64,000 nucleotides of DNA, taken from Phlebopus portentosus. Lineage: Eukaryota; Basidiomycota; Agaricomycetes; Boletales; Boletinellaceae. The notes beneath the pieces were generated by a model. The model did not search any database, was not told where the DNA came from, and was given only the letters and a program-made list of their open reading frames with translations. Each line of letters begins with the position of its first letter. Position 1 is the first letter of the stretch. The position numbers were made by a program, and so were the translations under genes. Location: the NCBI GenBank assembly GCA_037892935.1, contig JAYXKI010000006.1:992001-1056000 (forward strand), written 5' to 3'. This document shows, in pieces, positions 24,667 to 35,533 of this stretch.

Positions 24667-25092
24667 TCAATCTGAACTCAAAGTGGATGCAGTGATTTCG
24701 TGCCTTGAGCTTGTTCCTTGTCTCGTAAAGTCAAGCCGCGTAATGCCCTTCCAGACTCGTGAGGCAGCGAAGAGATGGCATAGAACTGTACTCATCGCCA
24801 AAGAGAGGAACAGAGATCCAATGAACAGACAGTAGTCAAAGCATAAGGGGTATCCCGCAATCTGTAGATGTTTCAGAATCCAAGACCAACATACCAGGCT
24901 TGAAGATCGAGAGTTCGGCTTTATAGTAATACTGGTGTCCTTGAGGTTTGCAAGACTCCTTATCATCTGAGGGTTCAAGGCATGATCAGAGCACGTTCCG
25001 TAATGGTAATGGAGGAACTGGATGAAATAAGTCGTCATGAGAAAAGCAAAATGTACCTGAACCAATTCCAGAAGGCACTCTATGCGAGGCAT
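24667..25092 (-). pseudogene. Possible remnant of a membrane-protein gene
   Basis: The 141-codon frame contains a hydrophobic helix near its start (HFAFLMTTYFIQFLHYHYG) and another (SLFLSLAMSTVLCHLFAAS) separated by polar sequence. The layout recalls the large family of basidiomycete multi-helix membrane proteins (DUF6533/6534 type), but no conserved motif is clear and no flanking exon fits. It may equally be chance. Confidence 0.15.
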
Positions 25093-25789
25093 AAATTGGT
25101 ATTCATGAGTTCTCGGATATCAACGCGCAGATTCCTGGTCGAGTAAGAGAAAGTATCGACCTTCGGGATATCTTCTCATTCTCTACGTTTGACGGTAACG
25201 ATAGATGTTACACTGAACCGGATAACTTCCACGGCGAGAAGGTAAAACTTTATACTAGTTCCGTGCTTTTCAGTTGTTCCGCGGTGACTAGTAGTTACTT
25301 ACACTGACGTACATAGTTTTTCCAGAAGAAGCTGTGGAGTTGATGCGTCAAATTTGTCCTCCCGACGCGCGCATCGTCGTCCTTTTGACCGTTTCTTGTG
25401 GTCTTCTGAATGCGAAGAAGGGTGTGCACGTGCATGCCCTAGACAACAAGAAATCAGGCTGACCTATCGTCTTCGGAAGTGAAGCAACAAGAACAGACTC
25501 TCCTCCGGTATTCGGTACACACAGCAATGTGCACGAAAACAAAGTCCTCCGTTATAAAATAAAATTTTCTGACGCCGAGTCGGAGCGGACGAGTTTGGTA
25601 GGTAACTGACTTATCACTCCAATAAGCGGTGGACATAATTACAGTAATAAAGCCAAGCAACGCAGAGTTACATAGATAAAAAAAAGCGACCCGTACGTGC
25701 AGAGAAACAACTATGAATTGAAAGTGCCTTGTTGAGTAGACGATTTTGTGCTGATTGTACAGTACTACTTACTGGGAGAAGCAAGCAAG

Positions 25790-25804
25790 CAAGCTGTACA
25801 GAGT
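25790..25804. repeat. Short (AAGC)n tandem repeat
   Basis: About four copies of a 4-bp unit; no link to any gene is visible. Confidence 0.5.
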
Positions 25805-26029
25805 CAATTGATGTTGGTTGGGCTAAGCGCTAAGTTCTGATATTATGTAATGATCTGATTCTGTCTGGGAAAGGGAAAGAGATGAAAACGCTCGCTCGCC
25901 TCTTCCTTTCGCTCGCTGTTCGTCGTCCCCATCTTTTCTCCTCCCATCGTTACCATTGTTGCAGTCAACGATAAAGAAGCGCCCTCTCTTTGACGAATTT
26001 CTTTGAGTATATTCAGCGAGAAATTAACA

Positions 26030-27017
26030 ATGCAAGCCAGGGTCGGCATTCCACTCTTCAATCAGTCGCGGAGGTAATTCTGACGGTTATCTCAGGCCCA
26101 GTTTCTTAGGGAGTACAAGCTCGTGGTCGTCGGTGGAGGTGGTGAGTAATGACCTTCTTTCGCTCCAGTTCTTAGAGCTGACATACTGTCAGGCGTCGGC
26201 AAGTCTGCGCTCACCATTCAATTCATCCAGAGCCATTTCGTGGATGAGTACGATCCGACCATTGAGGGTGCGCCAAAGTGTTGGCACCCACGTTTTCATG
26301 TCGTTTACACTTGTCTTACTTTCCAGATTCGTATCGTAAACAATGTGTGATTGACGATGAAGTTGCATTACTCGACGTCCTGGATACAGCAGGTCAGGAG
26401 GAGTATGGGTGTGTGAAACAAACATATTTTCATTCGGATCCTCTATTTACATGGTCTACGAACAGTGCCATGCGTGAGCAGTACATGCGCACGGGTGAAG
26501 GCTTCCTTCTTGTCTACTCCATTACATCCCGCAGTTCGTTCGAGGAAATCAGTACCTTCCATCAACAGATTCTCCGAGTCAAAGACAAGGACTATTTCCC
26601 AGTGATCGTCGTCGCTAACAAGTGTGATCTGGAGTATGAGCGCCAAGTTGGAATGAACGGTTGGTGGTCTTGATTTTACTGATGTTTGATGTGGGATGAT
26701 GTCAATGCGTCATTGATTTTCAATTTCCAGAGGGACGTGACCTTGCGAAACATTTCGGCTGCAAGTTCATAGAGACGTCCGCCAAGATGCGAATCAACGT
26801 CGACGAAGCTTTTTCTAACCTTGTTCGCGAGATTAGGAGGTATAACAAGGCAAGTGAACTTCTGAAAAAGACCAAAAGATAACTTCGATCTGAGTATATT
26901 CTTTTGTAGGATCAACAAACTGGCCGCCCTTCCGCTCCATCGCAGCCTGGTGTCTATAATCCTCAGAGTTCTCCGGACGAAAACACCGGCTGCTGTGGTG
27001 GCTGCGTCGTGGTTTGA
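26030..27017 (+). CDS. RAS1: Ras small GTPase
   Basis: A membrane GTPase switch upstream of cAMP or MAPK signalling. Seven exons close: 26030-26041, 26096-26141, 26193-26267, 26327-26408, 26466-26659, 26731-26849 and 26910-27017 (211 aa). All G-boxes are present: GGGGVGKS (P-loop), effector [22 protein letters not shown] and ETSAK. The end CCGGCVVV gives a CaaX box (CVVV; the last residue V is less usual) with extra cysteines for palmitoylation. The coding first exon is only 12 nt (M-Q-A-R), chosen because it joins in phase to [12 protein letters not shown], the usual basidiomycete Ras start. The alternative of reading past 26041 breaks the frame. The sixth intron uses a GC donor (AAG|GCAAGT). 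Neighbouring CIA30 lies convergent, 392 bp away. Confidence 0.95.
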
Positions 27018-27409
27018 GGTTTAGACTTCAGCTTGTTTTTTTTTCCCGAAACTTTGACTAAACAGAGACTCTTACACTCGGAGTGGCGATACATTCTTCG
27101 GGAATTGCTTGCCTAATTTTCACCCTCTCGGTTTCCATCAGCTTGTACTTAACCCTCTTCGGCCGCCTTCTACCTTATGAGCTCCATGGTTCTCCTTCCC
27201 TCATGTCTTCCTTCACGCCTTTCTTCATGTCGCCTTTCATGCTGGATATAAAAAAGACAAAGTATGCCAAACTTCTTGCCCTTTTCTCTGATTGCTTTTC
27301 GGATAAATGTACAACAGATGCGGAATGTATATAGAAGTGAAATCCGGAATCATGATTTTCTTTCCTCGCTAGCTCGAATTTCACATTGAGGCATAGTGCT
27401 AGGCTGAAG

Positions 27410-28364
27410 TCACGGTGTTCGATCACGTTGCCATAGGTTCTCGTCGGCATCCTCCACTTCCGGATCAACGTCTCGAGGGCGTTGATCAACTGCGTAGTTA
27501 GGATTGATTGTCAACGCGACTCTACTGAGATGGTTGAGCGTATCCTTCCTTACCTATTGGCGGAGTGTGGACGTCTTCTTGGTTGACGGCCTTGATGGAG
27601 TCCAGTCCAAGCTCGAAGGGGCCTTCGACGCCGGCGTTTCCGCCCAACAAGGAGATTCCCAACCATCGTATTCTATCCTCTTCGATAGTTACCTCAGAAG
27701 CACGACCTGTGGCCAATTCACCGTAGCTAGTGAGGGCGAACGCAGAGAAAGGGATCTAATTCAATAAGAAGCACTCGTCAGCAATCTGATGTGATGAACA
27801 AGGGTGCGAGACAGAAAGGAGGTGATGATTAAACGGAGCCACACGACGTACAAAGATGTCTTCCCATGAACCGTCATTCCTGCGGAAATACAATCGATGC
27901 TGCCACAGTTCTCCGGAGATCGGCGAGTCTGTCTGCAGATTGACGAAATACGCATTGCGTGTACGTGGATGTCCGCCGGCTCGCACGCGCAATGCGAGAT
28001 ATTCGTGATTTGAGATGTCATCAGCCAACTCGCCGAACAGAGTTGGTCGAGACTATATGTACAAAGTGCGTAAGTTCGGAACTTGGCCAATAGAACCCGG
28101 AGTTGTTACTTTACTACGAAAGCCGGCGTAACCGCCTCTTATCTTTCCGCGGAGGTCATTCCGTACACCTAGACGCATGTCTCCCCAAAAACGTGCCGTT
28201 CCCTTCCCGTTTGAATCGTGCGGGTTTGGGACGAAGTCGAGACGTGCTGTAGACGTCCCTCCGACGTCGGAGTCGACGCCAATTGAGTATCTTTGAAGGT
28301 CTTCTTTCGTATTGAAAGAACAAAGTGACATGGGAGACCTATTCGGCGGATTAAGACCATCCAT
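27410..28364 (-). CDS. Complex I intermediate-associated protein 30 (CIA30/NDUFAF1)
   Basis: CIA30 helps assemble the membrane arm of mitochondrial complex I. Four exons: 28364-28110, 28052-27852, 27755-27554 and 27489-27410 (245 aa). The domain is a galactose-binding jelly-roll fold with the expected segments: FNTKEDLQRYSIGVDSDVGG, GTARFWGDMRLG, GGYAGFRSK, then YLALRVRAGG, AYFVNLQTDSP, WQHRLYFRRNDG and RIRWLGISLLGG. The C-terminus is a short acidic tail. The modelled ATG (28364) lies just upstream of the domain, and no cleavable presequence is visible. A preceding in-frame stretch (RRAIVLR) and a possible acceptor upstream suggest an additional 5' exon that I could not place. It is divergent from the Pol eta gene (391 bp). 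Confidence 0.85.
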
Positions 28365-28755
28365 GCGAAGAACTATAGCCCTTCGTGAAATTACTGTGGA
28401 AAAATGTTGTCAAGTATAATCGAAACGTACTTGCAGATGTGTTATCCCGTAAAACCTGCGTTGATCTGCATCAATGTCAGATAAGGTCATATCACTTTTA
28501 TTTGGGCTCGTACCTATTCCATCGGGTCATTAACGCTGCCCACTTTGAGGCCATTGCGGTCGGCTTCAAGCTTACAGACAGACTTCGGGCTGGCAGATGT
28601 GTTAATGTCGTCACATTACCTTTTTCCCGAAACACGTTACTCGTAACAGATCACGAGACCAGCGTAACATCGCGTTTCTGTCTCACACTGAGTTGATTGG
28701 ATGTTGTTGTTGTCCATCCAATTGACACGTCTGTTCCCTTCGTCGTGCAGCACCA

Positions 28756-31297
28756 ATGAGTGCGACACCGAGCTCGCCGGCGAAGAAGCGAAAGCTGAAA
28801 CAGTTCAGCAGCGACTACGACGATCTTGACCCGATAATAACTTATAGACATCTCCATTCTTCAGTCATTGGTCCCAAGCATCCGTTGCGAATCGTGGCTC
28901 TCGTGGACTGCAACGCGTTCTATGCCAACTGTGAGCAAGTCCGATTGAAGCTCGATCCAGAAACACCCCTAGTTGTTCTTCAATGGGGCATGCTGATCGC
29001 TGTGAACTATCCGGCTCGCAAGTATGGAATCTCTCGTATGGACAAGCCGGACGATGCTCTGAAAAGGTGCCCAAATCTCATCGTGGTTCATGTAGCGACC
29101 TACGCTCAAGGAGAACCAGAGCCAAAATATTGGGAAAAGCCCGACATCAAGACACACAAGGCATGGATAAAGTTTTGGATGTCCGATTTTTTCTGGGTGC
29201 TAAATTCGGATATTTCTTCTAGATTTCATTGGACTTGTATAGACGCGAAAGCACTAAAATCCATAGCATGCTACAAGAACTACTTCCATCTGGCGAAGTC
29301 GGTACGATCGAATAATAACTCATACCTATGGACCGCAAAGACTGAAGAAAGCTACGGGAATAGAAAAGGCCTCGATCGACGAAGCGTTCATCGATTTCTC
29401 AATTCCTGTGCGGGACATCATGCTAGAAAGATACCCTTATCTCGCAGAGTCACCTATTGATGCACCGGATGGGATAGACTCTCCTCTTCCTCTGCCTCCG
29501 CGGATCTCCTACGTTGGGTTGGGCAACCTTATTCCAGTAGACCCCACAAAGCTTGATCCAGAGAAAGAAGTGACTACCCAACTTGTCGAGGAGATCGAGA
29601 AGGATGGACCAGTAACTTGGCATGATGTTGGTCTTGCAATAGCAGCAGAGCTTATGGCTTCCATGCGCAAAGAGGTACACGAAAAGCTTGGTTACCTAAC
29701 GTCTGCAGTATGAGACACTCAATCTCCCCACGCTCTGCCATCTCACTCAGCATTTAGGGAATAGCAAGGAACAAGTTCTTGGCCAAATTAGCTGCTTCTT
29801 ATCGCAAGTTCAATACGCAGAACATCTTACGAAACTCCGCAATTCCGGGCTTCCTCAAACCTATGCCTTTCCAGAAAGTATGTGTCCTCTTCAAGTTACA
29901 GTAGCGAAGCTGACACCGTTCTGCTCACTTTTCTCAGATACGATTTCTTGGAGGAAAATTAGGCAAAGCTCTCGCAAATGAATACGACGTCTCGACTGTG
30001 GGAGATCTATTGTGAGTATGTCCATTGGCAACGCGTATTATTTCCAGTTCACATGTCTTTACTTCACAGACATATCTCTATCGGTAGGGCATTCTAAATG
30101 GAGGTCATCGCATTTCTAATTTCGAACAGACGAGATGCAGGCTAAATTTGGAGAGTGCTCAGTCTGGGTGTATGAGATCCTCCGGTAAGTAGTCCACGAG
30201 TTTCTCGCCCTCCTAGTCTTACTGAAGTTCGATTGTTCTAGTGGAATAGACCGCTGCGAAGGTACAGTATGGTCAATCTTAGACGCGATCTTGGCAATGA
30301 TGGTTGTAAGCTGAAATGTGGCTTCCAAAGTTAAGGAGAAGGCGGTGATTAATAAATCAATGAACGCCTCGAAAAACCTGCCTAAGCCCCTGACGAAGCC
30401 TTCCGAGGGTCCGCACTGGATCCGCATGCTTGCGGCAGAACTCGCCATCCGACTCAATGAAGCTCGCGAGAAGACACCCGGCTTATGGCCACGCACGCTC
30501 TCTCTTCATGTAAGACAAGGATGGAGCATTTTGCGTTCGAAGCAGCAACCATTTCTTCCACCACGGTCGAACGTGACGGTGGACATTATGACCAGAGAAG
30601 CCGAGAAGCTGTGGAAAGAGATAGTGCGCAATGACACGCTGTGGGACGGAAAGAAAGGGATGAAGGTAACGCATCTTAACTTAAGTTTGGCGGGAATAGG
30701 ATGGACCGAGGAGGGTCAGAAGAGCATCCAAAGTTTCTTTCATGCAAGGGCACCGATGGATTCTAAGCGGGCAGTGTCGGAAGGCGTTGCCGGACCGAGT
30801 TCTATCTTGGATGAAGTAGAAGTGATGCACGAGCGGAGCCGTAGTGTTACGCCTGGCGTGGAAGGCGGAAAAGAATTTGTCGCCCTCGATTCCAATAATG
30901 GTAAGCATAGTGTATCCCGGACCCAGAAAGGCGCGACTAATGCCTTGAAGCAGACATCGTGGACAACCGATATTCTTTCAGGTGTAGTCAGTGCCACAAG
31001 TCTATCCCTTTGCCTATTACCTTGCGAAATCAAATCGCAAAATCTGGTGCCAGTAATGGAACCTTTGCTGATGACGTTGGAGAGTTGCTGCAAGAGGCTC
31101 TTGAGAACCTTCGCATGGAGCATGCTGATTTCCATTTCGCGGAGGACCTCGCCCATCAGGAACGACAGGCACCTATCGCAGCACCAAGTTCTCGGAAACC
31201 AAACAAGTCGACATCGCCTCCTCGACAATCGAGAAAGACGAAGAAGGAAAAAGAAGTAGAAGGGATTGCAAAATACTTCAAGAGATCAAGGACATGA
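28756..31297 (+). CDS. RAD30: DNA polymerase eta (Rad30)
   Basis: A Y-family polymerase that copies past UV photoproducts. Ten exons close: 28756-29160, 29223-29301, 29364-29707, 29758-29877, 29938-30011, 30070-30083, 30130-30184, 30242-30261, 30331-30900 and 30954-31297 (674 aa). Palm motifs are ALVDCNAFYANCEQ and SIDEAFIDF (metal-binding Asp/Glu). GIARNKFLAKLAASY and VGDLLHISIDEMQ (helix-hairpin-helix) follow, then the little-finger region. The C-terminus has a UBZ-type finger, C-x2-C (FRCSQC) and H-x3-H (EHADFH), and a PIP-like box (EGIAKYFKR) for PCNA. Exon 6 is only 14 nt and exon 8 only 20 nt; both are required to keep VGDLLHISIDEM and RGIDRCEVKEK. The first intron starts with GC (AAG|GCATGG). 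Confidence 0.93.
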
Positions 31298-32247
31298 TGA
31301 CGACCTGGTGATTTACCCTAGCTTATTTTTATTAAATTTTGGAAGTCCTTGGGATAAATTGTAGCGATAGAACTTCTGGATTATCATCATTATGTAGGAA
31401 TCATGGTAGCATCATCGTAGTCAAGGCTCAATACATCTTTATTCCTCACAACTGGTCTGGTTTTTAATGATTTACAAATTAGGAAAAGTGTTCTCACAAA
31501 GATAAGTTCACGATTACCGAGTTTCTTTACCGACGTCCAACATTGACTCATAGTACTGCACTGTGCGAGGCATGCTGCTCTATTTTGTGATCGTCGAGGA
31601 ACTTCCTGTCCGGATGTGAATGCGGACTCGTCTCAAGATGTGCGCCTATCTCATCTGGGCACTGCTCCAAGAGTACTTCGCGAGCTACCCTATCAAACCA
31701 GACTTGATGAGCTCCCACCGATAGTCAAGCTGCACATGGAGGGACCAATAGCTTTGGTTGTCGGACAAGCGGCATCTTTGATGGCTCCTCATGCGGTGCT
31801 TCGCACGTCCATAATTCCCATGCCCAAGTGTCGGCGGCTACTTTCCGAACCGGATTGCCGTAGCTACGCCCGGCGTATCAGTCGGGAAAGATGTAAGTTT
31901 GGACAGAAAGGCGCTGCTTGATATCGTATATACTGTCAGGGAGGGACCTCTGGATCCTGCTTTCTGGTCGAGGCCATTTCTCTGTTTCCTTTAAGGTCTC
32001 GTCCTCTGGCTTTGTCCTTTTCGTTTCCTGTATTTGACCTGTGGTCGACCTTGTGCCTTTCTCTCGCCTTAATTCCTTCTCTTGACGAGCCGACGATCTT
32101 TAGGACAAGCACCGGGTGCCCCTTTTAAAAGAGCTTGAATTCTGCTGAAGTACTCTAGTCAGCCAGCAGATTTTGCCCCCTGTCCGGCACAGACACCCAC
32201 ATTCTTTATTTAATCTATCTGCCTTCTGTTGCTCGACTCTTAGAGAT
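31298..32247. other. Intergenic, with possible monooxygenase relic
   Basis: Contains the Pol eta 3' end and the promoter of the receptor gene. An isolated 100-codon frame at 31616-31921 is described separately. AT-rich sequence at 31310-31480 follows the Pol eta stop. Confidence 0.4.
31616..31921 (+). pseudogene. Possible fragment of an FAD-dependent monooxygenase
   Basis: One segment, ELPPIVKLHMEGPIALV followed by VGQAASLMAPHA, resembles the second FAD-binding motif of salicylate-hydroxylase-type monooxygenases (usually ALVGDAAHxMxPHxG). Here the key GD reads GQ and the following Gly-rich loop is lost. No N-terminal Rossmann motif or neighbouring exon is present. A decayed fragment is the simplest reading; chance resemblance is not excluded. 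Confidence 0.25.
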
Positions 32248-35159
32248 ATGGTGGTCAGAAACGACGACATTACTTCCGTGACCTTCGGTTCGAGAGAAAA
32301 GAGCGCAGCAATCGTCAGTCATTCTCTTCCACCTGCGATCGCTTCACGTTACTTACCGTGGTCCAGGTTATTGGAGTCGCAGCTTGCATTTCGGTTTCAA
32401 GCATCGTTGCCCTTTCAACGAGGGCTGGGATTGCCGCTATCCGACCTGTGGTTCAAGGATGGAAGGGGCGTAAAGACTCGAAGGAAGCTCTCTTCTTCCG
32501 GACACAGCTTGGGGCATTTGTTACGTGCCTCCTACTATCCAATCTTATGAGTGGAATAAGCGGGTTTTTTGAGTTCTTATGGGCAAGCAAAGGCGGAATC
32601 ACCTCAGGTAATGCGTTTCATCTCTTACCAGGTGTGCTGTCCGTTAATAATATTAATCTGCAGGACCACTTTGCACCACTCAAGGTAGATATGTACCCCA
32701 CTGATATCTAGTCGTCGCTAATCCATTGCTACAGGCACTCTACTTCAAATTGGAGACTTCGCCAGTGCATATTTCACTTCTTCCATTGCTATCCATACCT
32801 TCCTTTCGCTGGTGCTACACAAACGTTCTTCCACCTGGATGGTTGCTCTCGCTATTGTTTTAGGCTGGGGGAGTGCCGTAGCTCTAGGTGTGTGCACCAA
32901 AGAATATTTCCTGGTTGAAAGGATGAATCGCTAATTCTTACAACAGGCACAGCCCTCACAAACGTCAGCTCTTCCAGGCATGGTCCGTTCTTCAGCAATG
33001 TTGGATTGTGGTGTGCAATCTCGAGCGGGTACACTATCGAGCAGTTTGTTGTTTACTATCTTCCTGTAAGTGTTGGCTTATTCGCACCACCTGATATTTT
33101 CGGAACTGAACATTTATCCATCAGCTCATACTTTCAGCATTCGTTGCTTGTTCATTATTCGCGCTTATTTATCTTTGTCTACGTGGAACACTCGTTATTG
33201 GTGGCGGCATCAAGCTCAATTTATCTCCCGAGAATGTGCACGGATGGGCTGGTCGTCTGAATGGACGCGAAGAATACAGACACTTCCTGGGTGCGATAAT
33301 CAGGAGTCTGCTCTGGTTTCCTCTCGGTACGTACGGAACTGACAAATAGTATGAGACATTGCCATTGATTCGACTTTTGATAGCCTATTTCGTTCTCTTT
33401 CTCCCTATCACAATTGCCGGTCTCATGCGGATATCTGGTATGACTGATTCTAATGCTCTATTGGGTCTTGCTGGCGTCACTGCCTCCCTCAATGGTGAGT
33501 AGCCTTAGCTTGATCTGAAGCGATTCTAATTATTTGAATCATAAAGGACTCGCAAACGTATTAATCCTCTGCAATACGATAAGAGTACTTCGGTTGGCCG
33601 TCCATCAAGCAACACCTAGTCTTGCTTCCGAGAGTTTTTTCGTTCCGGAGGAGCGTTTGAAGTCTCCCATAGAGGCACCAAAGCCTATGACATTTGATCA
33701 GGCATCAACTACGATGTCAACGCCAAGGTCCTTACAGCATGGCCGTGCGTTCCCGCCGCCGACTCCGAGGGTAGGCACGCCGATGTCGAGTTCCGTCTCC
33801 GTCTACGGACTACCAGCATCGCCGAGGAGTGGCATTCGACCGTTACCTTCTCGACAATCAGAGGATCAGAGATCAGAACACTCTCCGACACCCGAGATGA
33901 AGGAAATGTGGCTGCGACATCAACGGTCTACTTCGAGTGTCAACAGTACAGCAACGCTTCTGCGCGCGACTTCTTCCCGTATTGTTCATTCGCGAAACGG
34001 AAGTACGTCAACGAGCTCTGAAAACATCCATGCGATACTCGGCAAGCCAATTCTACCCTGCAGCGAGATAACCAAAAGGGTAGATTTTGAAGTTGTGAGC
34101 CCTCATACTCGCTCGGAGACGTCTAGCCCAGCTCCTGTGATCACGGTAACTCGTCCCACGACTCCTGCGTCTGCTGGTCTGCCTCCTCCTCCTCGCCCGC
34201 CGCGAGGAGAGACGATACGGGAATCGCTGCTCAATGTCAACATGAAGCTTGCCGAATTGATCCCGCCGGTCCCTCCTGTTCCTCCCGTTCCGTCAGATCG
34301 CAGTCCAGACTCGGTCTACACACAACTTGACTCACTGTCAGAATCGAAACGTGAGAGCCAAGACCGTAGGCCACAGACGCCCAAGACGCCAATGACATCG
34401 CGAAGCCATCCGAACTCGACACGCACGTCCATGGCATTTGATCATGAGGATTTTGAAATTCAACGTGTCGAGTCCCGCGAACGCTTACGACCTGCGATCA
34501 GCGCGGTAGCGAGAACACCGTCTCCTCCTTCTGTTAATGCAACTCAGTTGTTCCCATCTCAAAACGAAGCTGCTATGGCAAGTGTTGTGAGCCTCCCTGA
34601 GTCGGTTGGAGATATGAGCTTGCATACGGGTGAGTCGGAAGACACCATGCATGCAGAGATCCGTAGCCGTTCAGAGTCATTGGAGAGCGCGGAGGGCGCC
34701 TTATCATCCATTGCGTGGGCATCTCTTGTCGCCCATGCGGCAATACAGGATCGTTCGACAGGTGAAGCTGCGCTTAGATCTCCTGTGCGTTCAGAAACGT
34801 GGGATGATGACCGTTATGAGAACGAAGAGCTCGAAACGCCTCACAGGCCGAGGCGACTAAGCGATGTTCCGATGGTCTTGAGAGCCGGGATTCCCGAGTC
34901 TACAGGAGCAAACATGTACCTCGGTTTCGATGCACTTGCTCCGCCGAGATCATCGCGGCAAAATGAAGACAGCAAAACGGAAAACAGCGGAGTTTTGCAG
35001 GGAGATCGAAGTTCACATGCGATTCCCGCGCCTTTACTTCGGCAAGTTCGTTCGCTCAAAGGCATTGGCGCATCAGCGAATTCTCTTAATGATCCCAGGC
35101 AGCTGGGTCGCAGTAATACGAGGTCAAGTCGGAAAGAAAGTCCACCAGGGTATATCTAG
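32248..35159 (+). CDS. Seven-transmembrane receptor, Git3/cAMP-receptor-like, with long cytoplasmic tail
   Basis: Eight exons: 32248-32313, 32367-32607, 32664-32684, 32735-32887, 32947-33065, 33125-33326, 33384-33494 and 33547-35159 (841 aa). Seven hydrophobic helices can be counted, starting near residue 23 (VIGVAACISVSSIVALS). Others include LQIGDFASAYFTSSIAIHTF, WMVALAIVLGWGSAVALG, LILSAFVACSLFALIYLCL, SLLWFPLAYFVLFLPITIAG and LLGLAGVTASLNGLANVLIL. The layout is that of fungal Git3-like or Dictyostelium cAMP-receptor-like GPCRs, which sense nutrients or other ligands. More than 500 residues of Ser/Pro/Thr-rich tail follow, including a PPVPPVPPVP stretch and many possible phosphorylation sites. 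Exon 3 is only 21 nt but keeps phase and lies before helix 3. The ligand is unknown. Confidence 0.85.
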
Positions 35160-35487
35160 ATGTATTTTTTAATCTCGATTTTGGGTATTTATTCTGACGA
35201 TTTTTAAAACGAAATGGACTACCACTCTCTTTATTAGTTTATTTCGACCTTCTTGGGTGTTGCACTGGCTGCACCAAACCACAACGCATCTTGTAGATAC
35301 AAAGCATTCTTTTGTGAGTACGCATAGATTGTACATTACAAATATCTATATGCTGCAAAAATGCAAAATAAAAATAATCTGATTCGGAGAGTCAAACAAT
35401 GACGTGCTTGGCATGTAGGTAAAGGACGCGTTGTGATTGGCTGACGCGAGATGATCGACACCGCGCCATACAGGTGGGAATGTCGTT

Positions 35488-35494
35488 TATATAA
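35488..35494 (+). promoter_or_regulatory. TATA box of the Rieske/AIFM3-like gene
   Basis: A perfect TATATAA lies 40 bp before the ATG at 35534, at the right distance for initiation in between. It is the clearest core promoter element in the window. Confidence 0.55.
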
Positions 35495-35533
35495 GCCCGG
35501 AAGCACGACCGTAGTGGTGAGAACATACCGTAT

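Larger units (their letters stand above)
20706..26029. other. Gene-poor region, 5.3 kb
   Basis: The longest stretch without a supported gene. ORFs are short and overlap in conflicting frames. A minus-strand ORF at 24667-25092 (141 codons) is hydrophobic in two segments and might be the remnant of a multi-pass membrane protein, but neighbouring exons could not be assembled. A short AAGC tandem repeat lies near 25790. The last about 150 bp before 26030 are C/T-rich and probably form the Ras promoter and leader. I see no transposon ends or coding remnants I can name. Confidence 0.45.

Noticed and set aside
29161..29460. Continuous reading of Pol eta through 29161-29460
   Set aside because: The frame stays open, but the peptide after THK loses all similarity; splicing out 29161-29222 and 29302-29363 restores the conserved SLDLYRRES and KASIDEAFIDF.
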